Shown: positions 40,948 to 50,189, counted from the stretch's first letter. The stretch is DNA of 64,000 nt from Anaeromyxobacter oryzae (GCF_023169945.1 NZ_AP025591.1:5638481-5702480), one strand, 5' to 3'. Program-made: numbers and translations. The notes: generated by a model from the letters alone, not told the origin.

Positions 40948-41607
40948 ATGCTCCAGTCCCTGGCCCAGTTCATCGAAGACGGCGGCCCGTTCATGAAGGT
41001 CAACATCGTGACCTCGATCGTCGCGGTGGCGATCATCGTGGAGCGGATGATCGTGCTCGCCTTCCGGTTGAACCTGAACGCCGGGCCGTTCATGGAGCAG
41101 ATCCAGAAGCTCGTCCTCTCCGGCAACGTCGATCGCGCGGTGAAGCTCTGCGGCGCCGCGCCGAAGGCGGCGCTCTCCCGCGTGATCCGCGCCGGCCTCA
41201 CCCGCGCGAACCGCGGGGATCAGGAGGTCAGCCGCGCCCTCGAGGAGGCGGTGCTCGAGGTCTCCCCCCTCGTCACGCGCCGCATCGCGGCGCTCTGGTC
41301 GCTCGCGAACGTCGCGACGCTCCTCGGCCTCATCGGCACCATCACCGGCCTCATCGGCACGTTCAAGTCGCTGGGCGCCGCGAGCCCCGAGCTGAAGCAG
41401 CAGATGCTCTCGAAGGGCATCGCGGAGGCCATGAACAACACGGCGTTCGGCCTCACCATCGCGGTGACCTGCATCATCGCCCACCTGCTCCTCACGTCGA
41501 AGGCGAAGGCGATGGTCGAGGACGTCGAGTACAACGCGCTCCGCCTCGAGAACCTGCTGTCCCGCCGCGGCGCGGGCGAGGCGAGCGTCGAGTCCGCGGT
41601 CGGGTAG
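40948..41607 (+). CDS. ExbB/TolQ-family proton-channel protein
   Basis: 219 residues from ATG 40948 with GAGGA 6 bp upstream; an upstream in-frame start at 40915 is less likely. Three membrane helices (about 15-37, 112-135 and 160-185) and the MotA/TolQ/ExbB core: L-W-S-L-A-N-V-A-T-L-L-G-L-I-G-T-I-T-G-L and N-N-T-A-F-G-L-T-I-A-V. It would assemble as a pentamer around ExbD and conduct protons to energise an outer-membrane or motility process. Two ExbD-type genes follow; tonB/tolA is absent from the window. Confidence 0.9.
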   Translation: MLQSLAQFIEDGGPFMKVNIVTSIVAVAIIVERMIVLAFRLNLNAGPFMEQIQKLVLSGNVDRAVKLCGAAPKAALSRVIRAGLTRANRGDQEVSRALEEAVLEVSPLVTRRIAALWSLANVATLLGLIGTITGLIGTFKSLGAASPELKQQMLSKGIAEAMNNTAFGLTIAVTCIIAHLLLTSKAKAMVEDVEYNALRLENLLSRRGAGEASVESAVG

Positions 41608-41637
41608 CCGGCGTCCCCGTTCGAGCGCGAGGGAGCC

Positions 41638-42168
41638 ATGCGGCGCCGGGTGCACGTGGAAGAAGACACGGGCGAGCTGAACATCGTCCCGTACCTCGAC
41701 GTGGTCGTGAACCTCGTCATGTTCATGCTGCTCAGCATGACGGGGCTCCTCGCGTTCGGCGTCCTGAACGTCTCCGCCCCGAAGATCGCGGAGGGCGCGG
41801 TCGCCGGCGAGGCCGCGGAGCAGCCGAAGCTGCTCCTCACGGTCGCCATCGGCCGCGACGGCTTCTACATCGCCGGCGCGGGTGGCGTGCTCGGGCAGGA
41901 CGCGGCGACGCCGGACGCGCAGCGGCCTCCGACGATCGCGAAGCGCGAGGGGAAATACGACTTCGCCGGGCTGACCGACGCGCTCGCGCGCATCAAGGAG
42001 AAGTTCCCGAAGGAGCAGACGGTCATCCTCTCCGCGGATCCCGGCGTCGAGTACGACACGCTCATCCAGACGATGGACGCGTGCCGCGACCGCAAGGTCC
42101 CGGGCGCGGACGGGAAGCCGACGCACGAGAAGCTCTTCCCCGCCGTGTCGCTCTCGCTCATCGGGTGA
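41638..42168 (+). CDS. ExbD/TolR-family protein 1
   Basis: 176 residues from ATG 41638 with GAGGGAG upstream. One membrane helix near 20-45 with the proton-carrying aspartate just inside it (N-I-V-P-Y-L-D-V-V-V-N), then a periplasmic domain with D-G-F-Y and L-I-Q-T-M-D-A-C-R-D. Partner of the ExbB/TolQ protein upstream. An insertion near 85-110 (G-G-V-L-G-Q-D-A-A-T) is longer than in E. coli TolR. Confidence 0.88.
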   Translation: MRRRVHVEEDTGELNIVPYLDVVVNLVMFMLLSMTGLLAFGVLNVSAPKIAEGAVAGEAAEQPKLLLTVAIGRDGFYIAGAGGVLGQDAATPDAQRPPTIAKREGKYDFAGLTDALARIKEKFPKEQTVILSADPGVEYDTLIQTMDACRDRKVPGADGKPTHEKLFPAVSLSLIG

Positions 42169-42173
42169 CGCCC

Positions 42174-42758
42174 ATGACCTCCGCCGCGCAGAAGCCCGCG
42201 CCCACCCGCGCCGTGCTCGAGAAGGAGAAGGAGCAGCGCGCGTACCGGCGCGCGCGCCGGAAGGCCCGCGAGGCCGCCGGGGAGATCAAGGAGCTCAACA
42301 TCGTCGCCATGATGGACATGATGACGATCCTCCTCGTCTTCCTTCTCAAGTCGTACCAGGCGTCCACGCTCAGCGTGAACATGGACCCGCACGCGCTCAC
42401 GCTGCCGGCGTCCACCACGCAGGAGAAGCCGACCGAGGCCATCACCATCACGGTCTCGCAGAAGGACGTCTCGGTGAACGACCGGCACGTCGTCGCCGTG
42501 GAGAACGGCGCGATCCCGGCGAGCGCGAAGGGCGGCAAGGCGGACTCCTTCTACGTCGCGGCGCTCTACGACGCGCTCAAGAAGGAGGTCGACAAGCAGA
42601 AGTACATCGCCCGGTACAACACGAGCGCCCGCTTCGAGGGCCGGGTGAGCCTCGTCGCCGACAAGCACATCGCCTACCGGACGATCATGGAGGTCCTGTA
42701 CACCGCCGGGCAGGCCGAGCTCGGCGACTACAACTTCCTCGTGCTGAAGAACGAGTAG
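42174..42758 (+). CDS. ExbD/TolR-family protein 2
   Basis: 194 residues from ATG 42174, which has GGGTGA about 4 bp upstream; GTG 42165 overlapping the previous stop is the alternative. A highly charged N-terminus (1-38) precedes N-I-V-A-M-M-D-M-M-T-I-L-L-V-F-L-L, the membrane helix with its aspartate. The periplasmic part has the I-T-I-T-V-S strand, a long lysine-rich helix and V-A-D-K-H-I-A-Y-R-T-I-M-E-V. Two ExbD-like proteins beside one ExbB suggest a heteromeric stator, as in several myxobacterial Exb/Tol or Agl/Gli clusters. Confidence 0.88.
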   Translation: MTSAAQKPAPTRAVLEKEKEQRAYRRARRKAREAAGEIKELNIVAMMDMMTILLVFLLKSYQASTLSVNMDPHALTLPASTTQEKPTEAITITVSQKDVSVNDRHVVAVENGAIPASAKGGKADSFYVAALYDALKKEVDKQKYIARYNTSARFEGRVSLVADKHIAYRTIMEVLYTAGQAELGDYNFLVLKNE

Positions 42759-42770
42759 GGGGAGCGCCGG

Positions 42771-43151
42771 CTAGAGCGTCGGCGGCTCCTGCGCGAGGAG
42801 GGATCCGCGCTCGCGCCGCTGCGCGCACTCCGTGCAGAGGAGCGCGTACGGCAGCGCGGCCAGCCGGCGGGGATCGATCTCCTGCTCGCAGTCACGGCAC
42901 ACGCCGTACTCGCCCGCGTCCACGCGGGCGATCGCCGCGTCGATCTGCGAGATCTCGCGGCGCTGGTTCTCGGTGAGGCGCGCGAGCGTGTAGGCCTCGT
43001 GCTCGGTCTGGGCGCCCTCCTCGAACTCGGGGTCCCGCTCGGCGGAGCGGAGCGCATCGAGCTCGGCGTCGGCGCGCCGGGTGGTCTCCAGGATCGTGCG
43101 GCGGCGGCGCTGCAGCTCGGCCCTCAGTGCCTGGAGGTCCTGGTCGCTCAC
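42771..43151 (-). CDS. DksA/TraR-family zinc-finger protein
   Basis: 126 residues from GTG 43151 with AAAGGA upstream. A long N-terminal coiled coil (about 1-80) and a four-cysteine zinc finger C-x2-C-x17-C-x2-C (C-R-D-C ... C-T-E-C, about 89-113). DksA binds the secondary channel of RNA polymerase and works with ppGpp. The coiled-coil tip has D-A-E-L-D-A in place of the canonical D-x-A-D motif, so its effect on transcription may differ. Convergent with the exbD genes, 12 bp apart. Confidence 0.87.
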   Translation of the reverse strand: MSDQDLQALRAELQRRRRTILETTRRADAELDALRSAERDPEFEEGAQTEHEAYTLARLTENQRREISQIDAAIARVDAGEYGVCRDCEQEIDPRRLAALPYALLCTECAQRRERGSLLAQEPPTL

Positions 43152-43353
43152 GTTGCGTTCCTTTCGCCGGGACGATAGATGGAGCGCGCCCGGCCACGCC
43201 CATCCCGTGCCGCCGCCGTCCGCCGGGCCCGGGTCGCGCTCGCAGACGAAGATGCGCACCCCGGCACGGAGCGGCCAGGACGTCGGAGATCCACCCGAAC
43301 GGTAAGGGCCGGGCAGCCTGGCTGCCAGGCTCGACGGGGAGGCGAGGAGTCGC

Positions 43354-44676
43354 ATGCGGACGGGGCACGTGTCGGTCATCGGTGGCGGGCTGGCGGGGAG
43401 CGAGGCCGCCTGGCTGCTCGCCGAGGCCGGCCTCGACGTGGAGCTCGTCGAGATGAAGCCGGCGCGCCGCTCGCCGGCGCACGTCCTCGACGGTCTCGCG
43501 GAGCTGGTCTGCTCGAACTCGCTCCGCTCGGACAATCCGCAGAACGCGGTCGGGCTCCTGCACGAGGAGCTCCGCCGGCTGGGGAGCGTCGTGCTCGCGG
43601 CCGCGGACGCGACGCGCGTGCCCGCCGGGGATGCGCTCGCCGTGGACCGGGAGCGGTTCAGCGCGCTCGTCACCGAGCGCCTCGCCAGTCACCCGCGGAT
43701 CCGGCTCCGCCGGGAGGAGGCCACGGCGCTCCCGCCGCCGCCGGGGCTCGCGCTCGTCGCGACCGGTCCGCTCACGGGCGAGGCGCTCGCCGCCGAGATC
43801 TCCGCGCTCGCGGGCGGGCGCCTCCACTTCTACGACGCGATCGCGCCGATCATCGCCGCGGAGTCGATCGACATGACCATCGCGTACGCGCGATCGCGCT
43901 ACGGGAAGGGGAGCGGGGACGACTACCTGAACCTGCCGCTCGACGAGCCGCAGTACCGCGCGTTCGTCGCGGCGCTCCTCGCCGGCGAGAAGGTGAAGCC
44001 GCACGCGTTCGAGGAGCCGCGCTACTTCGAGGGCTGCCTCCCGATCGAGGTGATGGCGGAGCGCGGCCCCGACGTGCTCGCGTACGGGCCGATGAAGCCG
44101 GTCGGCCTCGAGGACCCACGCACCGGCCGGCGCCCGTTCGCGGTGGTGCAGCTCCGCTGCGAGGACACCGCCGGTACCGCGTGGAACCTCGTCGGGTTCC
44201 AGACCCGCCTCACCTGGCCCGAGCAGAAGCGGATCTTCAGGGCGCACCTGCCCGGACTCGCCGGCGCCGAGTTCGTCCGCCTCGGTCAGATCCACCGCAA
44301 CACGTTCCTCGAGGCGCCCCGCGTGCTCGCTCCGGACCTGTCGTCGCGCGAGCGCCCGCACCTGTTCTTCGCGGGCCAGATCACGGGCGTGGAGGGCTAC
44401 GTCGAGTCCACCGCCTGCGGCCACCTCGCCGCGCGCGCGATGCTCGATCGGCTCGCCGGCCGCGACTTCCGGCCGCCGCCGGCCGCGACCGCGATGGGGG
44501 CCCTCCATCGACATCTCACCGGCGCCGCGCATCCGGCGGGGTACGATTACCAGCCGACGAACGTGGTGTTCGCCCTCTTTCCGGAGCTGACGGGCCGGCA
44601 CCGCGGGAAGGCCGCCCGCAAGGACGCGCACGTCGAGCGCGCCCGGAAGGAGCTCGAGCCGTGGCTCACGCCGTGA
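43354..44676 (+). CDS. trmFO: methylenetetrahydrofolate-tRNA-(uracil-5-)-methyltransferase
   Basis: 440 residues. N-terminal FAD dinucleotide-binding motif V-I-G-G-G-L-A-G-S-E-A-A (about 8-19), then E-M-K-P, L-V-C-S-N-S-L-R-S-D, D-R-E-R-F-S, and the C-terminal F-F-A-G-Q-I-T-G-V-E-G-Y-V-E-S. TrmFO makes 5-methyluridine at tRNA position 54 using methylene-THF and FADH2; it is found in Firmicutes, deltaproteobacteria and others lacking SAM-dependent TrmA. Its stop overlaps the next start (GTGA). Confidence 0.95.
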   Translation: MRTGHVSVIGGGLAGSEAAWLLAEAGLDVELVEMKPARRSPAHVLDGLAELVCSNSLRSDNPQNAVGLLHEELRRLGSVVLAAADATRVPAGDALAVDRERFSALVTERLASHPRIRLRREEATALPPPPGLALVATGPLTGEALAAEISALAGGRLHFYDAIAPIIAAESIDMTIAYARSRYGKGSGDDYLNLPLDEPQYRAFVAALLAGEKVKPHAFEEPRYFEGCLPIEVMAERGPDVLAYGPMKPVGLEDPRTGRRPFAVVQLRCEDTAGTAWNLVGFQTRLTWPEQKRIFRAHLPGLAGAEFVRLGQIHRNTFLEAPRVLAPDLSSRERPHLFFAGQITGVEGYVESTACGHLAARAMLDRLAGRDFRPPPAATAMGALHRHLTGAAHPAGYDYQPTNVVFALFPELTGRHRGKAARKDAHVERARKELEPWLTP

Positions 44677-46313
44677 GGACAGGGGAGCGCGCCGCACCAT
44701 CCCTCCGCGCCGTCGCGTGGTTCCCGGCGGCCATCCTCGCCTTCGCGCTGGCCGCGTGCACGTCCCAGCGCAGCACCGAGCAGGGCCACCCGGCGGGGCT
44801 CGGCCGGCGCGTCCTCGAAGGGAAGGTGCGCGCCCTGCACGCATCGCCCGACGGGGCGTGGCTCGCGGTGCTCGACCGGTGCGGCGAGGCGGCGGCGCCG
44901 TTCCTGCCGCCCGGCACGGGCAGCTGCGACCTCGAGGTCGTCCCGTCGGCGGGCGGGGCGCGCGTGCGCGTCGCCGGGGCGGTCACGACCCTGCCTCAGG
45001 GCGTCGCGTGGGCCGACCGGCTCGCCGCGCTCGCGCAGTACGACTATCCGAGCGGGAGCGGCACGCTCGTCGAGTGGCGCCCGGGCGCGGCGGCGCGCGA
45101 GATCGCCGGCGGGGTCAGCTTCTACGCCTTCGGGGCGGGCGGCGAGCTCGCGTTCGTCGCCGCCGGCGAGCTGTCCGTCGCGACGGCCGACGCCCCGCCG
45201 CGGGTCGTCCCGGGCACGACCGGCGCCGCGTCCTTCGAGCTCGCGCCCCTCGCCTCGCCGCGCGGAGCCGGCGGAAGCCCGGTGGCCGTGCTGGTCCGGC
45301 GCCGCGCGGCCGCGGGCGGCGAGCTCCTCGCGGTCCCGGCGAGCGGCCGCGCGCGCGCCGTCGCGGCGCCGGTCGCCGACTACGGGTACGCGCGGCGCGG
45401 GGACCGGTTCGCGTTCACCGTCGTCCAGCGCGACGGCGCCGAGCTGCGCGTCTCCACGGCCCGGCTGGACGCACGCGCCGCGGCCGTCGCCCGCGGCGTC
45501 CGCGCCTTCGCGTTCGCGCCGGAGGGCGACGCCCTCGCGTACGTCTCGGACGCGCTGCCCGGCAAGCAGGGCGACCTGCACGTCCGCGACGGGCGCGGCG
45601 CGGACCGCCTCCTCGGCAAGGACGTCGGGGAGTTCGGCTGGGCGACCGCGGCGGCCCGGCTCGTCTGGCTCGAGGGCTACGATCCCCGCGTCCGCTCCGG
45701 CACCGTCGGCGCCGGCGGGCCGGACCTCGCGCCGCGCACGTTCGGCGCCCACGTGTCCGACGTGGCGATCTCGTCCGACGGACGGCACGTCGCGTTCCTG
45801 CAGCACACCACGCGCGGTGGCTACTCCGTGGACCTCCGGCTCGCGCACCTCGACGCTCCGGGGCCGCCGCGCGCCGACCTGGTCTCCGCCGGCGTCTTCG
45901 GGTTCGCCTTCTCCCCGGACGCCCGCTGGCTCTACTACCGGACCCGCTGCACGGAGAACGCCGACGCGTGCGACGTCGAGCGGATTCCGGCGGGCGGGCT
46001 CCCGGCGGGAGCGAAGCCCCAGGTGATCGCGCAGGGGCCGCGCAGCTTCGATCTCGATCCGCGCGATCCGGAGCGCGTCGTGCTCGCCTGGAAGCGCGGC
46101 GACGGGGACGCGCTCGACCTCGGGGTGTGGGATCACGGTGCGCTCGTCCGGGTGGACACCCGCGTGCTCGCCGGGTCCGCGCAGCTCCTCGGCCCCGACG
46201 GCCGGCGCATCGCCTACGCCGTCGTCGATCCCGCGCGGGCGGGCGTGTACGTCGCCGCCCTCCCGGAGCGTCGGGCGGAGGCGGCGCCGCCACCATCCGT
46301 TGACGGTCGGTGA
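44673..46313 (+). CDS. beta-propeller (TolB/WD40-like) lipoprotein
   Basis: About 546 residues from GTG 44673, which overlaps the trmFO stop; an earlier GTG at 44661 is possible. Basic N-terminus, hydrophobic stretch and lipobox L-A-A-C (cysteine near 29). The mature part has several S-P-D-G/S-P-D-A-R-type blade motifs: A-S-P-D-G-A-W-L-A-V, I-S-S-D-G-R-H-V-A-F, F-S-P-D-A-R-W-L-Y and L-G-P-D-G-R-R-I-A-Y. This fits a six- to eight-bladed propeller exposed on the membrane. Role unknown. A GC-rich hairpin follows immediately. Confidence 0.72.
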   Translation: MRTGERAAPSLRAVAWFPAAILAFALAACTSQRSTEQGHPAGLGRRVLEGKVRALHASPDGAWLAVLDRCGEAAAPFLPPGTGSCDLEVVPSAGGARVRVAGAVTTLPQGVAWADRLAALAQYDYPSGSGTLVEWRPGAAAREIAGGVSFYAFGAGGELAFVAAGELSVATADAPPRVVPGTTGAASFELAPLASPRGAGGSPVAVLVRRRAAAGGELLAVPASGRARAVAAPVADYGYARRGDRFAFTVVQRDGAELRVSTARLDARAAAVARGVRAFAFAPEGDALAYVSDALPGKQGDLHVRDGRGADRLLGKDVGEFGWATAAARLVWLEGYDPRVRSGTVGAGGPDLAPRTFGAHVSDVAISSDGRHVAFLQHTTRGGYSVDLRLAHLDAPGPPRADLVSAGVFGFAFSPDARWLYYRTRCTENADACDVERIPAGGLPAGAKPQVIAQGPRSFDLDPRDPERVVLAWKRGDGDALDLGVWDHGALVRVDTRVLAGSAQLLGPDGRRIAYAVVDPARAGVYVAALPERRAEAAPPPSVDGR

Positions 46314-46334
46314 GCGCCCCCGCGCGGGGGGCGC
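46314..46334 (+). terminator. GC-rich hairpin after the propeller lipoprotein gene
   Basis: GCGCCCCC (46314-46321) and GGGGGCGC (46327-46334) form a perfect 8-bp stem with a 5-nt loop, directly after the stop at 46311-46313. No T-tract. Confidence 0.55.
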
Positions 46335-46382
46335 CCCCGCGGAGCGCCGTTCCCGCGCGGCGCGGCGGCTACTCTCGGTGTC

Positions 46383-47168
46383 GTGGCGAGGCGCGCGAGG
46401 GCGCGGGGGCTGCTGACCCTCTGCGTCGACATCGGTGGGAGCGGCGTCAAGGCGATGCGGGTCTCCACCCGCGGGACGCCGGTCTCGGAGCGCGTCCGCG
46501 TCCCGACCCCGCGGCCGGCGACGCCGGCGGCGGTCCTCGGCGCGCTCCGGACGCTCATCGCAGCGGAGGGGCCGTTCGACCGCGTCGCGGTGGGCTTCCC
46601 CGGCGTGGTGGAAGGCGGCGTCGTCCGCTCCGCGCCGAACCTCCACCCGTCGTGGGCTGGGGTCGACCTGGGCGCCCGCGTCGAGCGGCTCACCGGGCGA
46701 CCGGTCCGGGTGCTGAACGACGCCGGGATGCAGGGCTTCGGCGCGGTGGAGGGGAGGGGCGTCGAGGCCTGCGTGACGCTCGGCACCGGGATGGGGTTCT
46801 CCCTCTTCGTGGACGGTGCCTACGTCCCGAACATCGAGCTCGGGCACCATCCGCTGCGCGGCCGCCGCACCTACGAGCAGCTCGTGGGCGCCGCCGCCCT
46901 CGAGCAGATCGGCAGGAAGAAGTGGAGCCGCCGCGTGGCGGACGTGCTCGATCAGGTCCAGGCGACCTTCAACCCGCGGGCGATCTGGGTCGGCGGCGGC
47001 AACGCCAAGAAGCTCGGGGTGGCGCTGCCGCGGAACGTGCACGTGGTCGCGAACGTCGCCGGGCTCCTCGGCGGTGCGCGCGCCTGGGATCGGCTGCCCG
47101 CCCCGGCGCCCCGCCGCGGGGCCGCGCGACGCCGGCCGGAAACTCGCCGCCGCCGCGCCGCGCGGTAG
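46383..47168 (+). CDS. ROK-family sugar kinase (polyphosphate-glucokinase-like)
   Basis: 261 residues from GTG 46383. Phosphate-1 motif L-C-V-D-I-G-G-S-G-V-K-A-M (about 13-25), catalytic-aspartate segment L-N-D-A-G-M-Q-G-F-G, phosphate-2 T-L-G-T-G-M-G-F and the E-L-G-H-H motif. The D-I-G-G-S-G-V-K start resembles strictly polyphosphate-dependent glucokinases, but donor specificity cannot be read. The usual ROK zinc-binding CxCGxxGC motif is absent, as in PPGK-type enzymes. The C-terminal 30 residues are arginine-rich. xerC begins 10 bp later. Confidence 0.85.
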   Translation: MARRARARGLLTLCVDIGGSGVKAMRVSTRGTPVSERVRVPTPRPATPAAVLGALRTLIAAEGPFDRVAVGFPGVVEGGVVRSAPNLHPSWAGVDLGARVERLTGRPVRVLNDAGMQGFGAVEGRGVEACVTLGTGMGFSLFVDGAYVPNIELGHHPLRGRRTYEQLVGAAALEQIGRKKWSRRVADVLDQVQATFNPRAIWVGGGNAKKLGVALPRNVHVVANVAGLLGGARAWDRLPAPAPRRGAARRRPETRRRRAAR

Positions 47169-47177
47169 GCTCGTCGC

Positions 47178-48134
47178 GTGCCTCCCGACCGCGACGCGCT
47201 CCCCGTCGAGCTCCGGCGCTTCGTCGCGTACCTCGAGACCGAGCGGCGCGCGTCGGCCCACACGGTGAGGGCGTACCTCGTCGACCTCGGGCAGTGGTCC
47301 GCGTACCTCGCCGAGGCGGGGCAGCCGGTCGTCCCGGCCTCGCCCGCGCTCGTCCGCGGCTTCCTCGCGCGCCAGGCCGGCGAGGCCGGCGCGACGAGCC
47401 TCGCCCGCAAGCTCTCCGCGCTCCGGTCGCTGTACCGGTTCCTCGTCCGCGAGGGGCTCGCGCCCGGAAACCCGGCGCGGGCCGTGGCGAGCCCGAAGCG
47501 GCCGAAGCGACTCCCGGAGGTGCTGCCGGAGGAGGAGGTCGCCGCCCTCGTCGAGGCGCCGGCGCACCTCACGGCGCCCCTCGAGCTCCGCGACCGCGCG
47601 TTCCTCGAGCTGCTCTACGGGAGCGGGCTCCGCGTCTCGGAGCTCACCGGGCTCGACGTCGCCGACGTCGATCTCCCGCAGCGCCTCGTGCGCGTCCTCG
47701 GCAAGCGGAACAAGGAGCGGATCGTGCCCTTCGGCCGGACCGCGGCGGAGGCGGTGGAGCGCTGGCTCGACGGCGGCCGGCCGGTGCTCGCCGCGCAGCC
47801 CGGGCACGCCGGCCACGAGGGCGCGCTCTTCCTGAACTGGCGCGGCGGTCGGCTCACCAGCCGCTCGGTCGCGCGCCGCCTCGATCGATGGGTGCTCGCG
47901 ACCGGGCTGCCGCGGCACGTTCACCCGCACGTCCTCCGCCACTGCTTCGCGACCCACCTGCTCGGGAACGGCGCCGACCTCCGCGGCATCCAGGAGCTGC
48001 TCGGCCACGCGTCGCTCTCGACGACGCAGCGGTACACGCACCTCGACTGGAAGCGGCTCGCGGCGGTGTACGACGCGGCCCACCCGCGGGCGCGAGCGGC
48101 CGCCGCGCCCCGCCGTGGCGGCGCGAAGGGGTAG
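47178..48134 (+). CDS. xerC: tyrosine recombinase XerC
   Basis: 318 residues from GTG 47178. N-terminal core-binding SAM-like domain (about 8-95), then the catalytic domain with G-L-R-V-S-E-L (first Arg), K in G-K-R-N-K-E-R, H-P-H-V-L-R-H-C-F-A-T-H-L-L (His and second Arg), L-L-G-H-A-S-L (second His) and the nucleophile tyrosine in Q-R-Y-T-H. XerC/D resolve chromosome dimers at dif; no dif-like site was noticed. The xerC-hslV-hslU order is widely conserved in Firmicutes and deltaproteobacteria. Confidence 0.93.
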   Translation: MPPDRDALPVELRRFVAYLETERRASAHTVRAYLVDLGQWSAYLAEAGQPVVPASPALVRGFLARQAGEAGATSLARKLSALRSLYRFLVREGLAPGNPARAVASPKRPKRLPEVLPEEEVAALVEAPAHLTAPLELRDRAFLELLYGSGLRVSELTGLDVADVDLPQRLVRVLGKRNKERIVPFGRTAAEAVERWLDGGRPVLAAQPGHAGHEGALFLNWRGGRLTSRSVARRLDRWVLATGLPRHVHPHVLRHCFATHLLGNGADLRGIQELLGHASLSTTQRYTHLDWKRLAAVYDAAHPRARAAAAPRRGGAKG

Positions 48135-48221
48135 AGCCTCGCGGCTCGCAAGGGGCCGCGCCCGCGCCGCCGCGCACGCGCGCGCATTGCCCCTCCCGCC
48201 GCGCCGCGCTACGACATCGCC

Positions 48222-48767
48222 ATGCGCCCGATGCACGGAACGACCGTCCTCTGCGTTCGCCGCGAGGGGCGGGTGGTGATGGCGAGCGACGGCCAGGTGA
48301 CGCTCGACAAGACGGTGATGAAGGCGAGCGCCCGGAAGGTGCGGCGGCTCGCGGAGGGCAACGTGCTGGCCGGCTTCGCCGGCGCGACCGCCGACGCGTT
48401 CCAGCTCTTCGAGCTGTTCGAGAAGAAGCTGAAGGAGCACGCGCGCTCGCTGCCGCGCGCCGCGGTGGAGCTCGCGAAGCAGTGGCGCACCGATCGCCTC
48501 CTGCGGAGGCTCGAGGCGCTGCTCGTCGTCGCGGACCGGGAGCACGTCCTCGTCCTCTCCGGCGCGGGCGACGTCATCGAGCCGGACGCGGTGACCGGCG
48601 GGGCGGTGGCGGCCATCGGGTCGGGCGGACCGTACGCGCTCGCCGCGGCGCGCGCGCTCCTCGCCCACTCCCCGCTCGACGCGCGGCACGTCGCCGAGGA
48701 GGCGATGAAGCTCGCGGCGGAGATCTGCATCTACACGAACGCGAACCTGACGATCGAGGAGCTCTAG
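48222..48767 (+). CDS. hslV: HslV (ClpQ) protease subunit
   Basis: 181 residues. After removal of the N-terminal M-R-P-M-H-G the catalytic threonine would begin T-T-V-L-C-V, as in this proteasome-like family; S-D-G-Q-V-T-L and the A-I-G-S-G-G-P-Y-A-L-A-A-A-R-A-L motif are present. The start may instead be the ATG three codons later (48231). HslV forms a double-ring protease fed by HslU. A -10-like TACGAC lies 6 bp upstream. The hslU ATG follows the stop directly. Confidence 0.95.
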   Translation: MRPMHGTTVLCVRREGRVVMASDGQVTLDKTVMKASARKVRRLAEGNVLAGFAGATADAFQLFELFEKKLKEHARSLPRAAVELAKQWRTDRLLRRLEALLVVADREHVLVLSGAGDVIEPDAVTGGAVAAIGSGGPYALAAARALLAHSPLDARHVAEEAMKLAAEICIYTNANLTIEEL

Positions 48768-50189
48768 ATGCCGATCAAGCCTCCCCAGGAGCTCGCGCCG
48801 AAGGAGATCGTGGCCGAGCTCGACCGGTACGTGGTCGGCCAGGCGCAGGCGAAGCGAGCCGTCGCCATCGCGCTCCGCAACCGCTGGCGCCGGCAGAAGG
48901 TGACGCCGGAGCTGCGCGACGAGATCCTCCCGAAGAACATCGTGATGATCGGCCCGACCGGCGTCGGCAAGACCGAGATCGCGCGGCGGCTCGCGCGCCT
49001 CGCCGGTGCGCCGTTCGTGAAGGTCGAGGCCTCCAAGTTCACGGAGGTGGGCTACGTCGGCCGCGACGTCGACTCGATGATCCGGGACCTCGTCGAGGCC
49101 GCGGTGAAGCTCGTGAAGGAAGAGGAGATGGTGAAGCTCCGCGAGCGTGCGCGGGAGACGGCGGAGGAGCGCGTGCTCGACGCGCTCGGGTACGGCGGCG
49201 GGCTCGGGATGGGGTTCCGGAGCGTCGCGGCGCGCGTCCGCGGGGAGCCCGAGGCGGAGCACGCACCCTCGCCCGCGGGCTCTCGCGAGAAGGCGCGCGC
49301 CCAGCTCCGCGCCGGGACGCTCGACGACGACCTGGTCGAGGTCGAGCTCCAGGAGAAGCCGGCGATGCCGGCGATGCCGTTCATGGGCCCGGGCATGGAG
49401 GACATGGCCCAGGGGCTCCAGGACATGATGCAGAACCTGGGCAACAACCCGCTCGTCTCGATGCTCGGGGGCGGCGCGAAGAAGCGGAAGCGGAAGGTCA
49501 AGGTGAAGGAGGCGCTCGAGCTCCTCACGCAGGAGGAGGCGGCGCGGCTCGTGGACATGGAGCGCGTGACGCGCGAGGCGCTGGAGCGCGCGCAGAACGC
49601 GGGCATCGTGTTCATCGACGAGATCGACAAGATCGCGGGCGGCGACACGTCCGGCGTGCGCGGCCCCGACGTCTCGAGGGGCGGCGTGCAGCGCGACCTG
49701 CTGCCCATCGTGGAGGGCTCGAACGTCAACACCAAGTACGGCACCGTGAAGACCGACCACATGCTCTTCATCGCCGCGGGGGCGTTCCACGTGGCGAAGG
49801 TGTCCGACCTCATCCCCGAGCTGCAGGGCCGGTTCCCGATCCGCGTCGAGCTCGAGCCGCTGCGGCGGGAGGACCTCGTCCGCATCCTGAAGGAGCCGCG
49901 GAACAGCCTCGTCCGGCAGTACACGGCGCTGCTCGCCACCGAGGGCGTCGACGTCCAGTTCCGCGACGACGCCGTGGACGAGATCGCCGGCATCGCGGCC
50001 GACGTGAACGAGCGCATGGAGAACATCGGCGCCCGGCGGCTGCACACGGTGATGGAGCGGCTCCTCGACCAGATCTCGTTCGATGCCGACGGGCTCCGCG
50101 GCCAGCGGATCGTCATCGATGCCGCGTACGTGAAGGAGCGCCTGCAGGGCATCGCGGAGGACGAGGACCTGTCGAGGTACATTCTGTAG
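48768..50189 (+). CDS. hslU: HslU (ClpY) AAA+ unfoldase
   Basis: 473 residues. Walker A G-P-T-G-V-G-K-T near 62-69, followed by K-F-T-E-V-G-Y-V-G-R-D-V pore loop; Walker B I-V-F-I-D-E-I-D-K-I near 281. The I-domain (about 110-240) has a methionine-rich stretch (M-P-F-M-G-P-G-M-E-D-M) and a lysine/arginine patch. The C-terminal E-D-L-S-R-Y-I-L tail inserts into HslV pockets. HslUV degrades misfolded and regulatory proteins. It starts immediately after the hslV stop codon. Confidence 0.97.
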   Translation: MPIKPPQELAPKEIVAELDRYVVGQAQAKRAVAIALRNRWRRQKVTPELRDEILPKNIVMIGPTGVGKTEIARRLARLAGAPFVKVEASKFTEVGYVGRDVDSMIRDLVEAAVKLVKEEEMVKLRERARETAEERVLDALGYGGGLGMGFRSVAARVRGEPEAEHAPSPAGSREKARAQLRAGTLDDDLVEVELQEKPAMPAMPFMGPGMEDMAQGLQDMMQNLGNNPLVSMLGGGAKKRKRKVKVKEALELLTQEEAARLVDMERVTREALERAQNAGIVFIDEIDKIAGGDTSGVRGPDVSRGGVQRDLLPIVEGSNVNTKYGTVKTDHMLFIAAGAFHVAKVSDLIPELQGRFPIRVELEPLRREDLVRILKEPRNSLVRQYTALLATEGVDVQFRDDAVDEIAGIAADVNERMENIGARRLHTVMERLLDQISFDADGLRGQRIVIDAAYVKERLQGIAEDEDLSRYIL

